Positions 34,599 to 43,066 of a stretch of 64,000 bases of DNA are shown here, piece after piece. Location: positions 62,001 through 126,000 of the forward strand of contig CAYMAI010000006.1 in NCBI GenBank assembly GCA_964388445.1. The letters run 5' to 3'. Made by a program: the position numbers and the translations under genes. Below the pieces are notes generated by a model. It saw only the letters and a program-made list of their open reading frames with translations. It ran no database searches and had not been told where the DNA came from. The stretch's first letter is position 1. Each line of letters begins with the position of its first letter. This DNA comes from CAYMAI01 sp964388445 (lineage in GTDB: Bacteria; 4484-113; JAGGVC01).

Positions 34599-35461
34599 TT
34601 AGCGGCAAGCAAGGACAGGCGCATGAGGGGAAACTAGGCGATAGGTTTCAAAAACTTCGGAAAAGTATTTCCGCATTTAGAAAACCGGAAATATTGCTAA
34701 ACGAAAAGCTCGCCGTGTTTAACTGCGACTGCCTGTTAGCGATGAGATCTTGCACTGAAAATTCAGTCGATCTCATATTCGCCGATCCGCCTTATTTTCT
34801 TTCGGATGGCGGTATTTCATGTTATTCGGGAAGAATGGTAAGTGTTGACAAAGGAAATTGGGATGCTAAACGCGGAGTAAGGGAAATGCATGAATGGAAC
34901 CGGGACTGGCTTGCGGCTTGCCAAAAATGTCTGAAGAAAGATGGAACAATATGGGTTTCCGGAACGAGCCATATAATATATTCCATCGGTTTCGCGATGC
35001 AGGAGCTTGGATTTAAAATCCTAAATCACATTACTTGGGTAAAGCCCAATCCGCCACCAAATTTATCCTGTAGATACTTTACACATGCCAGCGAAGAAAT
35101 TATTTGGGCGGCAAAATCTACAGAGAGCCGACATCTTTTCAATTACGCGCAAATGAAAGCTGAAAACGAAAACAAGCAAATGAAGTCCGTATGGCAATTC
35201 CTGCCGCCGAGAAAGGCTGAAAAGCAGTTTGGAAAACACCCGACTCAAAAGCCTGTAGCACTGCTCGAAAGGATAATAAGGGCGAGTTCTAACGAAGGCG
35301 ATATCGTTATGGACCCTTTTCTTGGAAGCGGTACGGCTGCTGTGGCTGCGTTTAGGCTAAATAGGAGATTTTTGGGATTCGAAAAGGAGACGGAATTTGT
35401 AGAGCTTGCCAAAATGCGCATTTTTGCTGAGATCGCATCCGGGAATCTGTTCTGCGATTGA
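34583..35461 (+). CDS. DpnA-like adenine-specific DNA methyltransferase
   Basis: A 292-residue type II methyltransferase of the beta class, in which the catalytic DPPY (68-71, FADPPYFLSDGGIS) precedes the SAM-binding DPFLGSGTAAVA near the C-terminus. The stretches VSVDKGNWD, GFKILNHITWVKPNPPPNLS and GKHPTQKP strongly resemble M.DpnA (DpnIIB) from the Streptococcus DpnII system, which methylates GATC; this comparison is from memory. The ATG at 34583 has no Shine-Dalgarno, so the first 40 residues are less certain. The gene is AT-rich like its nuclease partner. Confidence 0.88.
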   Translation: MGREDLSGKQGQAHEGKLGDRFQKLRKSISAFRKPEILLNEKLAVFNCDCLLAMRSCTENSVDLIFADPPYFLSDGGISCYSGRMVSVDKGNWDAKRGVREMHEWNRDWLAACQKCLKKDGTIWVSGTSHIIYSIGFAMQELGFKILNHITWVKPNPPPNLSCRYFTHASEEIIWAAKSTESRHLFNYAQMKAENENKQMKSVWQFLPPRKAEKQFGKHPTQKPVALLERIIRASSNEGDIVMDPFLGSGTAAVAAFRLNRRFLGFEKETEFVELAKMRIFAEIASGNLFCD

Positions 35462-35646
35462 ATCAGCAATCTGGGAGCGGAGACACGAACAATGATGGAA
35501 ATGGATGGAAATGCTCCCGGAGCGGGGGCGCGACGCTCGCATGAAATGACACTGAGTTATATCTCCGTCATCGCCGTACCAGGCCGTTACGGCGCTCCGA
35601 TGCGGTATTTCGCATTCCCCTTTCTTTCTTCTTTCGCATCAAACCC

Positions 35647-35675
35647 TTTACAAACCGGAAATTCGCGGGTAATAT
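35647..35675 (+). promoter_or_regulatory. Possible sigma70 promoter (TTTACA-17-TAATAT)
   Basis: TTTACA at 35647 and TAATAT at 35670 are 17 bases apart, about 100 bases before the WYL gene. Between the methyltransferase stop and this gene (321 bases) I see nothing else convincing, although a frame is open in phase with the WYL gene from 35492. Confidence 0.45.
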
Positions 35676-35782
35676 TTAGTCATTCTCCATCGAGGGGGAG
35701 TTGCGCTGGGCGGCCCCGGCGGCCCATGCGGAAGCCTTTGCAGATGGTGGTTATTGAAAAACGGTATGAGGAGTTTAAGGAA

Positions 35783-36943
35783 ATGGCTGGAAAAAAGAAG
35801 GAAGAGGCGGCTTCATCCGCCCTCATCGAAAGGGTAAGGTGGCTCCACAGAAAAGTGGCTGACGGCGAACTGCCAACCGCGCAGGACCTCGCCGACCATT
35901 TCAACACGAGCCTCTCGACCGCGTATCGCGACCTCGAGTATATGAAGGACACGCTCGATGCGCCGCTCGAATACGACTACAAAAACCGCGGGCTCTATTA
36001 CACCGAGCCGTATCAGCTCCCTTCTGTCAAGCTGAAGGAAGGCGAGCTCGTGAGCGTGCTTCTGATGGAAAGCATGAAGCGGCTTTACGAAAATACGCCG
36101 CTCGAAAAGCCCATCCTGAGCGCATTCGACAAAATCGCCGAAGGATTGACGGACCCCGTTAGCGTGGACATAAACTCGCTCGACAACATCCTTCAGGTGA
36201 ACGTCGAACCGTTCCCGATGGTGGATTTGAACCTCTTCGACGCTCTCGTCGATTTCATCCGCCATCGCGTGACGATTATCCTGCGGTACTTCAGCGGCCA
36301 GAAAGCCTACGTGGTGGAAAAGGAAATCGACCCCTATCACCTCATCAACTACAAGGACAACTGGTACCTAATCAGCTGGTGCCACGAGAAGGAAGACCTT
36401 CGCGACTTCCTCGTAAGCCGCATCCTTGCGGTGGAAAGCACGGGCAAAATCTTCGAAGTGCATCCCGACTACGATCTCGAAGTCCACAAGCGCGAGTCGC
36501 TTCTGTTCCGTGCAAGCGAGAGGACGATACGCATTCGCGTCGAGTTCGACAAATTCGCCGCGCACTGGATTCGCCTGAAGCGCGTTCATCCGTCGCAGGA
36601 AGTGTACGAACGCGAAGACGGCAGCATCGAAGTCGTTTTCACGGTCACGAGCTACGAGAACATTCTGCGCTGGGTGCTTTCGTTCGGCGAACACGCAAGA
36701 GTGCTTGAGCCTACCGAGCTGATTTACAAGGTCAAGCGCAGCGTGGACAGGCTGGGCCAGCTATATTCGCACATTCCCGGTTATTACGACCAGGGGCCGC
36801 GTCCATATCAGTACGACCGTCAGCGTTACGACCGTCAGGGTTATCAGGACCGTCAGGGCGGCTATCAGGACAGGCAGGGCGGTTATCAAGACCGTCCGCA
36901 GCGCCAGCGCATAGTCCGCGAGTATTTGCCGCCGAGGCGCTGA
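35783..36943 (+). CDS. WYL-domain regulator with HTH and repetitive Tyr/Gln/Arg/Gly tail
   Basis: A 386-residue protein with an N-terminal winged helix (LIERVRWLHRKVADGELPTA, HFNTSLSTAYRDLEYM), a WYL domain (IILRYFSGQ ... IDPYHLINYKDNWYLISWC) and a WCX-like C-terminal part. WYL regulators often sense nucleic acids or nucleotides and control defence or DNA-damage genes. I start at ATG 35783, nine bases after GAGGAG; an upstream in-frame ATG at 35744 is possible. The last 50 residues (from about 36787) are a low-complexity tail built from YDRQ/YQDRQGG units, which ordinary WYL proteins lack. Its GC content is host-like, so it is probably not part of the islet. Confidence 0.87.
   Translation: MAGKKKEEAASSALIERVRWLHRKVADGELPTAQDLADHFNTSLSTAYRDLEYMKDTLDAPLEYDYKNRGLYYTEPYQLPSVKLKEGELVSVLLMESMKRLYENTPLEKPILSAFDKIAEGLTDPVSVDINSLDNILQVNVEPFPMVDLNLFDALVDFIRHRVTIILRYFSGQKAYVVEKEIDPYHLINYKDNWYLISWCHEKEDLRDFLVSRILAVESTGKIFEVHPDYDLEVHKRESLLFRASERTIRIRVEFDKFAAHWIRLKRVHPSQEVYEREDGSIEVVFTVTSYENILRWVLSFGEHARVLEPTELIYKVKRSVDRLGQLYSHIPGYYDQGPRPYQYDRQRYDRQGYQDRQGGYQDRQGGYQDRPQRQRIVREYLPPRR
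36812..36902 (+). repeat. Tandem coding repeat for YQDRQGG-type units
   Basis: Imperfect 15-21 base units encode YDRQR, YDRQG, YQDRQGG, YQDRQGG and YQDRPQR in the C-terminal tail of the WYL protein. Copies differ at synonymous positions, so they are not very recent. Confidence 0.75.
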
Positions 36944-36969
36944 TAGCTTTTTAACTCCGAAACCGTTTA

Positions 36970-36995
36970 GCCACGCCTTTCGGGCGTGGCTTTTT
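36970..36995 (+). terminator. Rho-independent terminator of the WYL gene
   Basis: GCCACGCC, a TTTCG loop and GGCGTGGC form a perfect 8-bp GC-rich stem followed by TTTTT, 27 bases after the stop codon. Confidence 0.9.
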
Positions 36996-37016
36996 CGCGC
37001 ATACGCCCATGCCGAT

Positions 37017-37044
37017 TTGTAAAAATTCGTAAAATCCGTATAAT
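37017..37044 (+). promoter_or_regulatory. Sigma70-like promoter (TTGTAA-16-TATAAT)
   Basis: TTGTAA at 37017 and TATAAT at 37039 with 16-base spacing, followed by CAGCCCGGGGG and the ATG of the small membrane protein 19 bases after the -10. Confidence 0.65.
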
Positions 37045-37063
37045 CAGCCCGGGGGTATCCATC

Positions 37064-37438
37064 ATGCAGATTCTGGGTTTTGCGGCGGTAGCTTTTTTGC
37101 TCGTGCTGGTCGCAGGCGGCTTCTATCTCTTTGCCGCCGCACGGCTTGCCGGCATCGAAAACGCGACTTTCGCAAAGTGCTTTCTTATCAACATCGCGAT
37201 TGCAATTATCTTTCCGGCAGCCAAGTTTCTAATCGGACTCGTTCTTAATCCGGGCTTTTTGCAGTTCGCCGCCGTGTTCATTATCGAAATTTGGATTCTC
37301 GCGAAATTCCTCGATTCGAGTTGGGGCAAGGCGTTTCTGGTGGGAGTTATTCACTTCGCGCTCACGATACTTACTCTACTTCTATTCGCAACCTTTTTCG
37401 GCGTGGGATTTGCCGCGCTGTTGGCCGGCGGGGCATAG
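37064..37438 (+). CDS. Small four-helix membrane protein, unknown
   Basis: A 124-residue, very hydrophobic protein with four membrane segments (about 2-25, 37-60, 64-84, 93-118). I recognise no family. The ATG at 37064 follows a strong promoter and a G-rich stretch (CCCGGGGG); an in-frame start at 36986 would lie inside the preceding terminator. Confidence 0.72.
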   Translation: MQILGFAAVAFLLVLVAGGFYLFAAARLAGIENATFAKCFLINIAIAIIFPAAKFLIGLVLNPGFLQFAAVFIIEIWILAKFLDSSWGKAFLVGVIHFALTILTLLLFATFFGVGFAALLAGGA

Positions 37439-37480
37439 CGGATTCGTTCCGAGCTTGCCGAACCGGTCAAGCCGAAAAAG

Positions 37481-39667
37481 CTATTTCCTGCCGGCCGCCG
37501 ACTTTAGCGATTCCAGATGTTCGGAGGCGAGAATTTTCACCGCTCCTTCTGGCGCGTCGTCCGCGAACCACTGCCAGTGTTTTATGGCATTCTCGAGATC
37601 GCCGAGATCTTCGCAAACGTTCGCCAGCAGAAAATGAGCGGAGTTCATGCGCGGCGCTTTTTCGACCGCGATTTCGCAATACGGCCGCGCCGACTGGGCG
37701 TCTCCCGCCAAATAGTGCGCCAAGGCAACGTTGTAGTTGAGTACGGCGTTTTCCGCGTTATCTTCGTAAATCGAAACGAACTTTTCGATAGCCGAAGCGA
37801 GCGCGCCGCCAATTAGGGCCGCGTCCCGCTCATTTCCGTCCTGCAGATTTGCGCCGGCAATTTCCATGTAGGCGAGCCCGATTTCGAACTCCTGCGCCGC
37901 TCCGCCGATGTTGCTCGCTGCGGCGATACTCTCGTCGAACATTCCCGCGAGACGCAGCATTGTCGAATACTTGCGGGCGTTTTCGCCGGAAGACGGCGCG
38001 CGACGCGACGCCTGCCAGCCGCTGAGACTGCCGAGAACGTACGCTTCTTCGAACATCGCACGCTGCCAGGCGGTTTGCGGCGCCGCGAAGTCGCGGAAAA
38101 GGTATTGCTCGGCGCGCATGGCGGTCGAACCGAATCTGACCGGAAAATCCCACTGGCCGAACATTAGAAATCCGTATCCGTACGCGGACTCGTTCATTAT
38201 CGACTTCAGCGCATCGAACGCTTTCTGGGCGCTCCGATAGTCTCCTAGTTCGTACATGTAATGAGCCGCGGTGCGGAGAATCTGCGGGTCTTTTACGTCG
38301 CGAAAGGCTTCGAGGTACGCTTCGACCGCATTTTTGCTGTCGCCCGCTTCGCGGCATAGCTCGGCGAAAACGACTTTCAACCTTGAATCCTTGCTTTTAG
38401 ACGACGCGGATGTTATGGCATCGATCGCGCCTTGCAAATCTCCCAGCCTGTATTTGATCAGTGCTTCCCAAAGCGGAATGGATTCGTAATCTGGCGCCGT
38501 AACTCGAGCGTCTTCCAAACGAATAAGCGCGGTTTCGTAATCGCCGGAATCGAAAGCTTCCATCGCACGGGCCAGCGCTCTTGCGGCGCGATATTCGAGC
38601 ATTCCGCGGCAAACGAACAGCGGCGCAGTGGCTTCGCCGATTCTGCTTCTCGCGAACGAGGAGTACCACCTGCTTTTTGCCAACTGCCTTTCGGTTTCGA
38701 GATACGCCGATACGGCCCATCCGTCCCGGTTTCGCGAGCCGCAGTAGTAGTACCACTCCGCGGACAGCCCGGTTTCGATTCCGCCGAGCGAATAAATTTC
38801 CGTCACGCGTTCTACGCGGCCGCCGGCTTCGGACGTGTTGATGCTCGTGAACATTACCGGCCAGGCTTCGCCCGGTTTATAAACCGCGGCAAGCTCCGGA
38901 AGAAGAACATCCGCCGAAACAAGAAAAAATCCGAAGGGTCCGGCGCTCGATACTATTGTGGACGCCGTGTATATTCCGTCCCCGCGTACGGCATCCGAAT
39001 CTTTTCCGTTGTCGAAAGCCTTGATTCCTTTATCGCCGAAAAGCGCGCCCCTGACGACGACGCGCATGTCGGCGGCGAGCTCCGGAAACGGCGGAACGTT
39101 AACCGGCACCTCGATTTTCAGTTCTTCGCGGTCTTTTACTATGCGGGAGGATAATCGTATCGGCTCGACCGAAAAATATCCGGCGTCATTGTATCTGGGG
39201 GAGCCGCCGCCTTCCGGCAGGACGATATCGTGCAAATAAACGGAATATCCCGGCAAATCGGCATAAAAAACCGGCGCTGAAATCTTCTTCGCGCCTTTTC
39301 CTTCGCCTATGGTCAGTTCTATTTCGCGTACTCGAATATCTTCCTTGTGTTGTGTTTTCGTGGTTAGCCCGAACAGGTTGAGCCCGACTTTGAACTTGAC
39401 GCTTTTTCTGCCTATTACGGCTTTCAGCGCATATGTTCCATCTTCGGCGGTGAAACTGCTTGAACCGGCCTCGCCTCCCGGCGCCGCAGAAACAGCAAGC
39501 CCCGAGGCCGGCGCGCCGGATTCGTAAAGGATTCTGCCGCGAACGGAACCGGCCGACTCTTCGGCATTAAGTGCCGGCGCAGACAGCGTAAACAACGAAA
39601 TCGAAAAGACAATGGCTATGAAAACCCTCAAGAACATCAGGCTCACCTTGCTGAAGACTAAACGCAT
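37481..39667 (-). CDS. Large exported TPR-repeat protein with carboxypeptidase-regulatory-like N-terminal domain
   Basis: A 728-residue secreted protein. After a signal peptide (hydrophobic to about LNAEE) comes a beta-sandwich domain of the carboxypeptidase-regulatory type (VRGRILYESGAPASGLAVSA ... EDGTYALKAVI), then a second beta domain with the choice-of-anchor pattern DSDAVRGDGIYTAST, and from about residue 350 a row of TPR-like helical repeats (DYETALIRLEDARVTAPDY, GDAQSARPYCEIAVEKAP, GDLENAIKHWQWFADD). It probably scaffolds protein complexes in the envelope. The ATG at 39667 is five bases from a TATAAT box and would be leaderless; an ATG at 39637 with AAGGTG before it is an alternative. 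Confidence 0.83.
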   Translation of the reverse strand: MRLVFSKVSLMFLRVFIAIVFSISLFTLSAPALNAEESAGSVRGRILYESGAPASGLAVSAAPGGEAGSSSFTAEDGTYALKAVIGRKSVKFKVGLNLFGLTTKTQHKEDIRVREIELTIGEGKGAKKISAPVFYADLPGYSVYLHDIVLPEGGGSPRYNDAGYFSVEPIRLSSRIVKDREELKIEVPVNVPPFPELAADMRVVVRGALFGDKGIKAFDNGKDSDAVRGDGIYTASTIVSSAGPFGFFLVSADVLLPELAAVYKPGEAWPVMFTSINTSEAGGRVERVTEIYSLGGIETGLSAEWYYYCGSRNRDGWAVSAYLETERQLAKSRWYSSFARSRIGEATAPLFVCRGMLEYRAARALARAMEAFDSGDYETALIRLEDARVTAPDYESIPLWEALIKYRLGDLQGAIDAITSASSKSKDSRLKVVFAELCREAGDSKNAVEAYLEAFRDVKDPQILRTAAHYMYELGDYRSAQKAFDALKSIMNESAYGYGFLMFGQWDFPVRFGSTAMRAEQYLFRDFAAPQTAWQRAMFEEAYVLGSLSGWQASRRAPSSGENARKYSTMLRLAGMFDESIAAASNIGGAAQEFEIGLAYMEIAGANLQDGNERDAALIGGALASAIEKFVSIYEDNAENAVLNYNVALAHYLAGDAQSARPYCEIAVEKAPRMNSAHFLLANVCEDLGDLENAIKHWQWFADDAPEGAVKILASEHLESLKSAAGRK

Positions 39668-39672
39668 TGCCA

Positions 39673-39678
39673 ATTATA
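39673..39678 (-). promoter_or_regulatory. -10 box (TATAAT) of the TPR gene
   Basis: On the minus strand TATAAT is followed by TGGCA and the ATG. The 5-base gap implies a leaderless transcript. Confidence 0.5.
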
Positions 39679-40104
39679 TCTTAACGGACGCCAATAATCA
39701 CAAATAAGCGGATACGAAAAAAAACCGCGATAAGAGATAAAAAAAAACAAAAAAAGCACCCCGAAGGGTATTGCATTTTAACGCCGCCTGTGTTATGTTT
39801 AACCTTACCTTTCGCCGCCCATCGGGCGAATCGAAGGGTTGCCAACATGGTTGCGAACAAGTTATCAACATTTGCGAAAACTTTGTTTAGCTTCATGAGG
39901 CATAGGTTTTGAGTGTGCCGTCGAGTTTCCTGTTGGTATGTGGGCAACTCAAAACTTGAAATAAGGGTTATATTTCGGAGTTCTCATCGGATGCCCGTTC
40001 CGCTCTTTTTTGCGGCGGTTTGGGCGGGGAGAATGGGGGTTGAAAAGGTGTTTGAAGGTTGTTTGTTTTTGTTTGCAACCGAACCTTCGCCGCCGCGTTT
40101 TTCG
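39679..40104 (+). other. Intergenic region upstream of nrdJ
   Basis: About 430 bases without a convincing gene. It holds A-rich tracts near 39718-39756, a hairpin at 39807-39839 (TTCGCC/GGCGAA core, loop of eight), a DnaA-box-like TTATCAACA at 39862-39870 (8 of 9 to the consensus) and a purine-rich stretch near 40025-40060. I find no conserved B12-riboswitch box and no NrdR box. Confidence 0.4.
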
Positions 40105-40110
40105 TATAAT
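40105..40110 (+). promoter_or_regulatory. -10 box (TATAAT) of nrdJ
   Basis: TATAATTTACCGGAGG: the -10 is directly followed by the Shine-Dalgarno, and the ATG is 17 bases after the box. No good -35 is visible. Confidence 0.5.
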
Positions 40111-40127
40111 TTACCGGAGGTTCCGTC

Positions 40128-42878
40128 ATGCCATATAGCGGTGACAATCCAAAGGCCAAAGCAGGGCTCGATGTCCAGTTCAGGCCTGCAAATAGAAATG
40201 GGGAGCTTGAAATCAGGCGGTATTTCACCAAGGAAGGTGTAAGCCCGTTCGACCTCGTGACGTGGGAGCGGCGCACTGCGCAAATCGCGAATGAAAAGGG
40301 CGAGGTCATTTTCGAGCAGAAAGACGTCGAAGTTCCCTCCACATGGAGCCAAATGGCCACGAACGTGGTCGTAAGCAAATACTTCGCCGGCGGCGTCGGG
40401 CTGCCGGGACGCGAAACCAGCGTTCGCCAGCTTGTCGGCAGGGTCGCGCACACGATGGCAGATTGGGGTAGGGTAAACGGCTATTTCGTTTCCGAAGACG
40501 AAGCTCAAATCTTCGAGGACGAGCTTACCTACCTTCTGCTTACTCAGCACGCGGCATTCAACAGCCCGGTGTGGTTCAACGTGGGCGTCGAGCCGCATCC
40601 GCAGTGCAGCGCGTGCTTCATAAACAGCGTCGAGGACAGTATGGAGAGCATCCTCGAACTCGCCAAAACGGAAGGCATGCTGTTCAAATTCGGCAGCGGC
40701 ACGGGAACGAATTTAAGCCCGCTGCGCGGCTCGAAAGAGCGGCTGCATGGCGGCGGATTCGCCAGCGGCCCCGTGAGTTTCATGCGCGGCTACGACGCGT
40801 TCGCCGGCGTAATCAAGAGCGGCGGTAAAACGAGGCGCGCCGCCAAAATGGTAATCCTCGACGTGGATCATCCTGACATCGTCGAGTTCATCCACTGCAA
40901 AGCGAGCGAGGAAAAGAAGGCCTGGACGCTCATTGATGCCGGTTACAGCGGCGACTATCGCGGCGAAGCTTATTCGAGCATTTTCTTTCAGAACGGCAAC
41001 AACAGCGTGCGCGTTTCGGACGACTTCATGAAGGCGGTACTCGACGGCAGAGAGTGGAAAACAATCGGACGCAAAGACCGTCAGCCGATGGATACATACG
41101 ACGCGCGCGACCTTTTGACGCAAATGGCGGAATCGGCTCACGTCTGCGGCGATCCGGGCATTCAATTCGACACGATCATCAACGAGTGGAATCCCTGCAT
41201 CAATTCGGGCCGGATCAACTCGAGCAATCCTTGCAGCGAGTATATGTTCCTCGACGACAGCGCGTGCAATCTCGCAAGCCTGAACCTTTTGAGGTTCGTG
41301 GACGAGCGCGGCGAATTCGACGTGGACAAGTTTCAGCACGCGGTGGAAATCGTCTTTCTCGCGCAGGAAATCGTAGTGGACAGCGCGAGCTATCCGACCG
41401 AAAAAATCAAAATCAACAGCCATAAATTCAGGCCGATTGGACTCGGTTTCGCGAACCTCGGCGCGCTTTTGATGAGTATGGGATTGCCGTACGACAGCGA
41501 AGAGGGCCGCCAGTTTACCGCAGCCGTCAGCTCTCTGATGGGCGGCACGGCCTATCTTGCGAGCGCGAAAATCGCGTCGCGAGTCGGACCGTTCAGCGAA
41601 TACGAAGAAAATCGCGACCCCTTTATCCGCGTGCTTCGAAAGCACCAAATCGCAAGCCAGCAGATCGATTCGAAAATGGTTCCGGATTATTTGCTCGCAG
41701 CGGCGCAGCAGTGTTGGGACGATACGCTGAAAATCGCCGGCGAATTCGGCGTGAAAAACGCGCAGGCGACCGTAATCGCGCCGACCGGAACGATTGCGTT
41801 CATGATGGACTGCGACACGACGGGCATCGAACCGGACATCGCTCTCGTTAAATACAAGAAACTGGCGGGCGGCGGAATTCTGAAAATCGTCAATCATACG
41901 GTGCCGCGCGCGCTGGCGAAACTGGGTTATTCCACCAAGGAAATCGAAGACATCGTCGAATTCATCGACGAAAACGACACAATCGAGGGCGCGCCGCACT
42001 TCAAGGACGAGCATTTGCCGGTTTTCGATTGCGCATTCAGGGCGCGCAAGGGCAAGCGGGCAATCAACTATATGGGTCACGTGAAAATGATGGCGGCGGT
42101 TCAGCCGTTCATCAGCGGCGCGATTTCGAAAACCGTCAACATGCCGTCCGACGTCACGCCGGCGGACATCGCTAACACTTATATCGCAGCCTGGAAACTG
42201 GGACTCAAGGCAATCGCGATTTACCGCGAAGACTCGAAGCGCAGCCAGCCGCTCTCTACGGCTTCGGAGGACGGGGCAAAGAAAGTTGCGGGGCTTCCGC
42301 ATCCGGTGCGCCGGAGACTTCCGGACGAGCGCTCCAGCATTACGCACAAATTTTCAATCAGCGGCCACGAGGGCTATATAACGGTCGGGATGTACGAAGA
42401 CGGCACGCCGGGCGAAATTTTCATCACGATGGCCAAGGAAGGCTCGACGATAAGCGGCCTAATGGACGCGCTCGCAACTATGACGAGCATTATGCTCCAG
42501 TACGGCGTGCCGCTGAAAGTGCTCATCAGCAAGTTCTGCCACATGCGGTTCGAGCCGAGCGGCTGGACGAACAACAAGCAGATTCCTTTCGCGAAAAGCA
42601 TCATCGACTACGTTTTCCGCTGGATGGCGCTCAAGTTCCTCGGCGAAGAGCACCTTCCGGAAAACGGAAAGAACGAAAAGCCCGAGGACGTTCCAGAAGC
42701 CGAGGAACTGGTTCAGCCGGAATTGCCGCTTGCGGCAATGGCAATGAGCCGTCAGGAAGAAAAGGTGTTCGCGGAGCAGGCCGCAAGCTCGATTTGTCCG
42801 GAATGCGGCTCCATTATGCAGCAAACCGGCACTTGCCACACCTGTCCGAATTGCCTGTATCACGAGGGCTGCGGCTAG
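40128..42878 (+). CDS. nrdJ: Adenosylcobalamin-dependent ribonucleotide reductase (class II)
   Basis: The 916-residue enzyme makes deoxyribonucleotides with B12 as radical source, so it works with or without oxygen. Core marks are FNSPVWFNVG, the NPCSEYMFLDDSACNLASLN active-site region, TVIAPTGTIAFMMDCDTTGI and the C-terminal zinc-binding cysteines CPECGSIMQQTGTCHTCPNC, which also include the redox thiols. A Shine-Dalgarno GGAGG precedes the ATG. It stands alone between its own promoter and terminator; no class I or III genes are visible nearby. Confidence 0.96.
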   Translation: MPYSGDNPKAKAGLDVQFRPANRNGELEIRRYFTKEGVSPFDLVTWERRTAQIANEKGEVIFEQKDVEVPSTWSQMATNVVVSKYFAGGVGLPGRETSVRQLVGRVAHTMADWGRVNGYFVSEDEAQIFEDELTYLLLTQHAAFNSPVWFNVGVEPHPQCSACFINSVEDSMESILELAKTEGMLFKFGSGTGTNLSPLRGSKERLHGGGFASGPVSFMRGYDAFAGVIKSGGKTRRAAKMVILDVDHPDIVEFIHCKASEEKKAWTLIDAGYSGDYRGEAYSSIFFQNGNNSVRVSDDFMKAVLDGREWKTIGRKDRQPMDTYDARDLLTQMAESAHVCGDPGIQFDTIINEWNPCINSGRINSSNPCSEYMFLDDSACNLASLNLLRFVDERGEFDVDKFQHAVEIVFLAQEIVVDSASYPTEKIKINSHKFRPIGLGFANLGALLMSMGLPYDSEEGRQFTAAVSSLMGGTAYLASAKIASRVGPFSEYEENRDPFIRVLRKHQIASQQIDSKMVPDYLLAAAQQCWDDTLKIAGEFGVKNAQATVIAPTGTIAFMMDCDTTGIEPDIALVKYKKLAGGGILKIVNHTVPRALAKLGYSTKEIEDIVEFIDENDTIEGAPHFKDEHLPVFDCAFRARKGKRAINYMGHVKMMAAVQPFISGAISKTVNMPSDVTPADIANTYIAAWKLGLKAIAIYREDSKRSQPLSTASEDGAKKVAGLPHPVRRRLPDERSSITHKFSISGHEGYITVGMYEDGTPGEIFITMAKEGSTISGLMDALATMTSIMLQYGVPLKVLISKFCHMRFEPSGWTNNKQIPFAKSIIDYVFRWMALKFLGEEHLPENGKNEKPEDVPEAEELVQPELPLAAMAMSRQEEKVFAEQAASSICPECGSIMQQTGTCHTCPNCLYHEGCG

Positions 42879-42906
42879 CCGCGGCCGGTTAACTTACGCC
42901 ACCCAT

Positions 42907-42927
42907 CGAAGGACCGCCGATCCTTCG
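42907..42927 (+). other. Hairpin after nrdJ
   Basis: CGAAGGA and TCCTTCG pair around a seven-base loop between the nrdJ stop and its terminator; it has no T-run and may protect the 3' end. Confidence 0.4.
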
Positions 42928-42945
42928 CCTTTACCCCATACCACC

Positions 42946-42978
42946 GGGGGGCTTCGAAATGAAGCCCCCTCTTTTTTT
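42946..42978 (+). terminator. Rho-independent terminator of nrdJ
   Basis: GGGGGCTTC, GAAAT loop, GAAGCCCCC: a perfect 9-bp stem followed by TC and TTTTTTT, 68 bases after the stop. Confidence 0.93.
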
Positions 42979-43000
42979 GCAAATTGCAGAATTCGTTTGA

Positions 43001-43022
43001 AATGTTACTATTTCGTAACATT
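43001..43022. repeat. Perfect 8-bp inverted repeat (AATGTTAC/GTAACATT)
   Basis: AATGTTAC, six bases, GTAACATT. It lies between the nrdJ terminator and the end of a small minus-strand gene, so it is not an obvious promoter operator. No T-run follows on either strand. Confidence 0.6.
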
Positions 43023-43066
43023 ATATAGGGCGAAAGCAGGCGGATATGGCTCAAGTCGGCGGCTAA

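Noticed and set aside
36808..36902. Short tandem repeats resembling a CRISPR array
   Set aside because: They are in frame within the WYL gene, have no spacers of constant length and no cas genes are nearby.
39681..39947. 88-codon minus-strand frame upstream of nrdJ
   Set aside because: Low complexity, no ribosome-binding site, and it runs into the TPR gene promoter.
39679..40127. Possible cobalamin riboswitch before the B12-dependent nrdJ
   Set aside because: No GCCACTG-type B12 box or matching core helices were found in the leader, and the TATAAT box directly before the ribosome site leaves no room for a long leader from that promoter.
40713..42347. Long minus-strand frame (544 codons) opposite nrdJ
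   Set aside because: Arg/His/Val-rich shadow of nrdJ codon bias with no recognisable domain.
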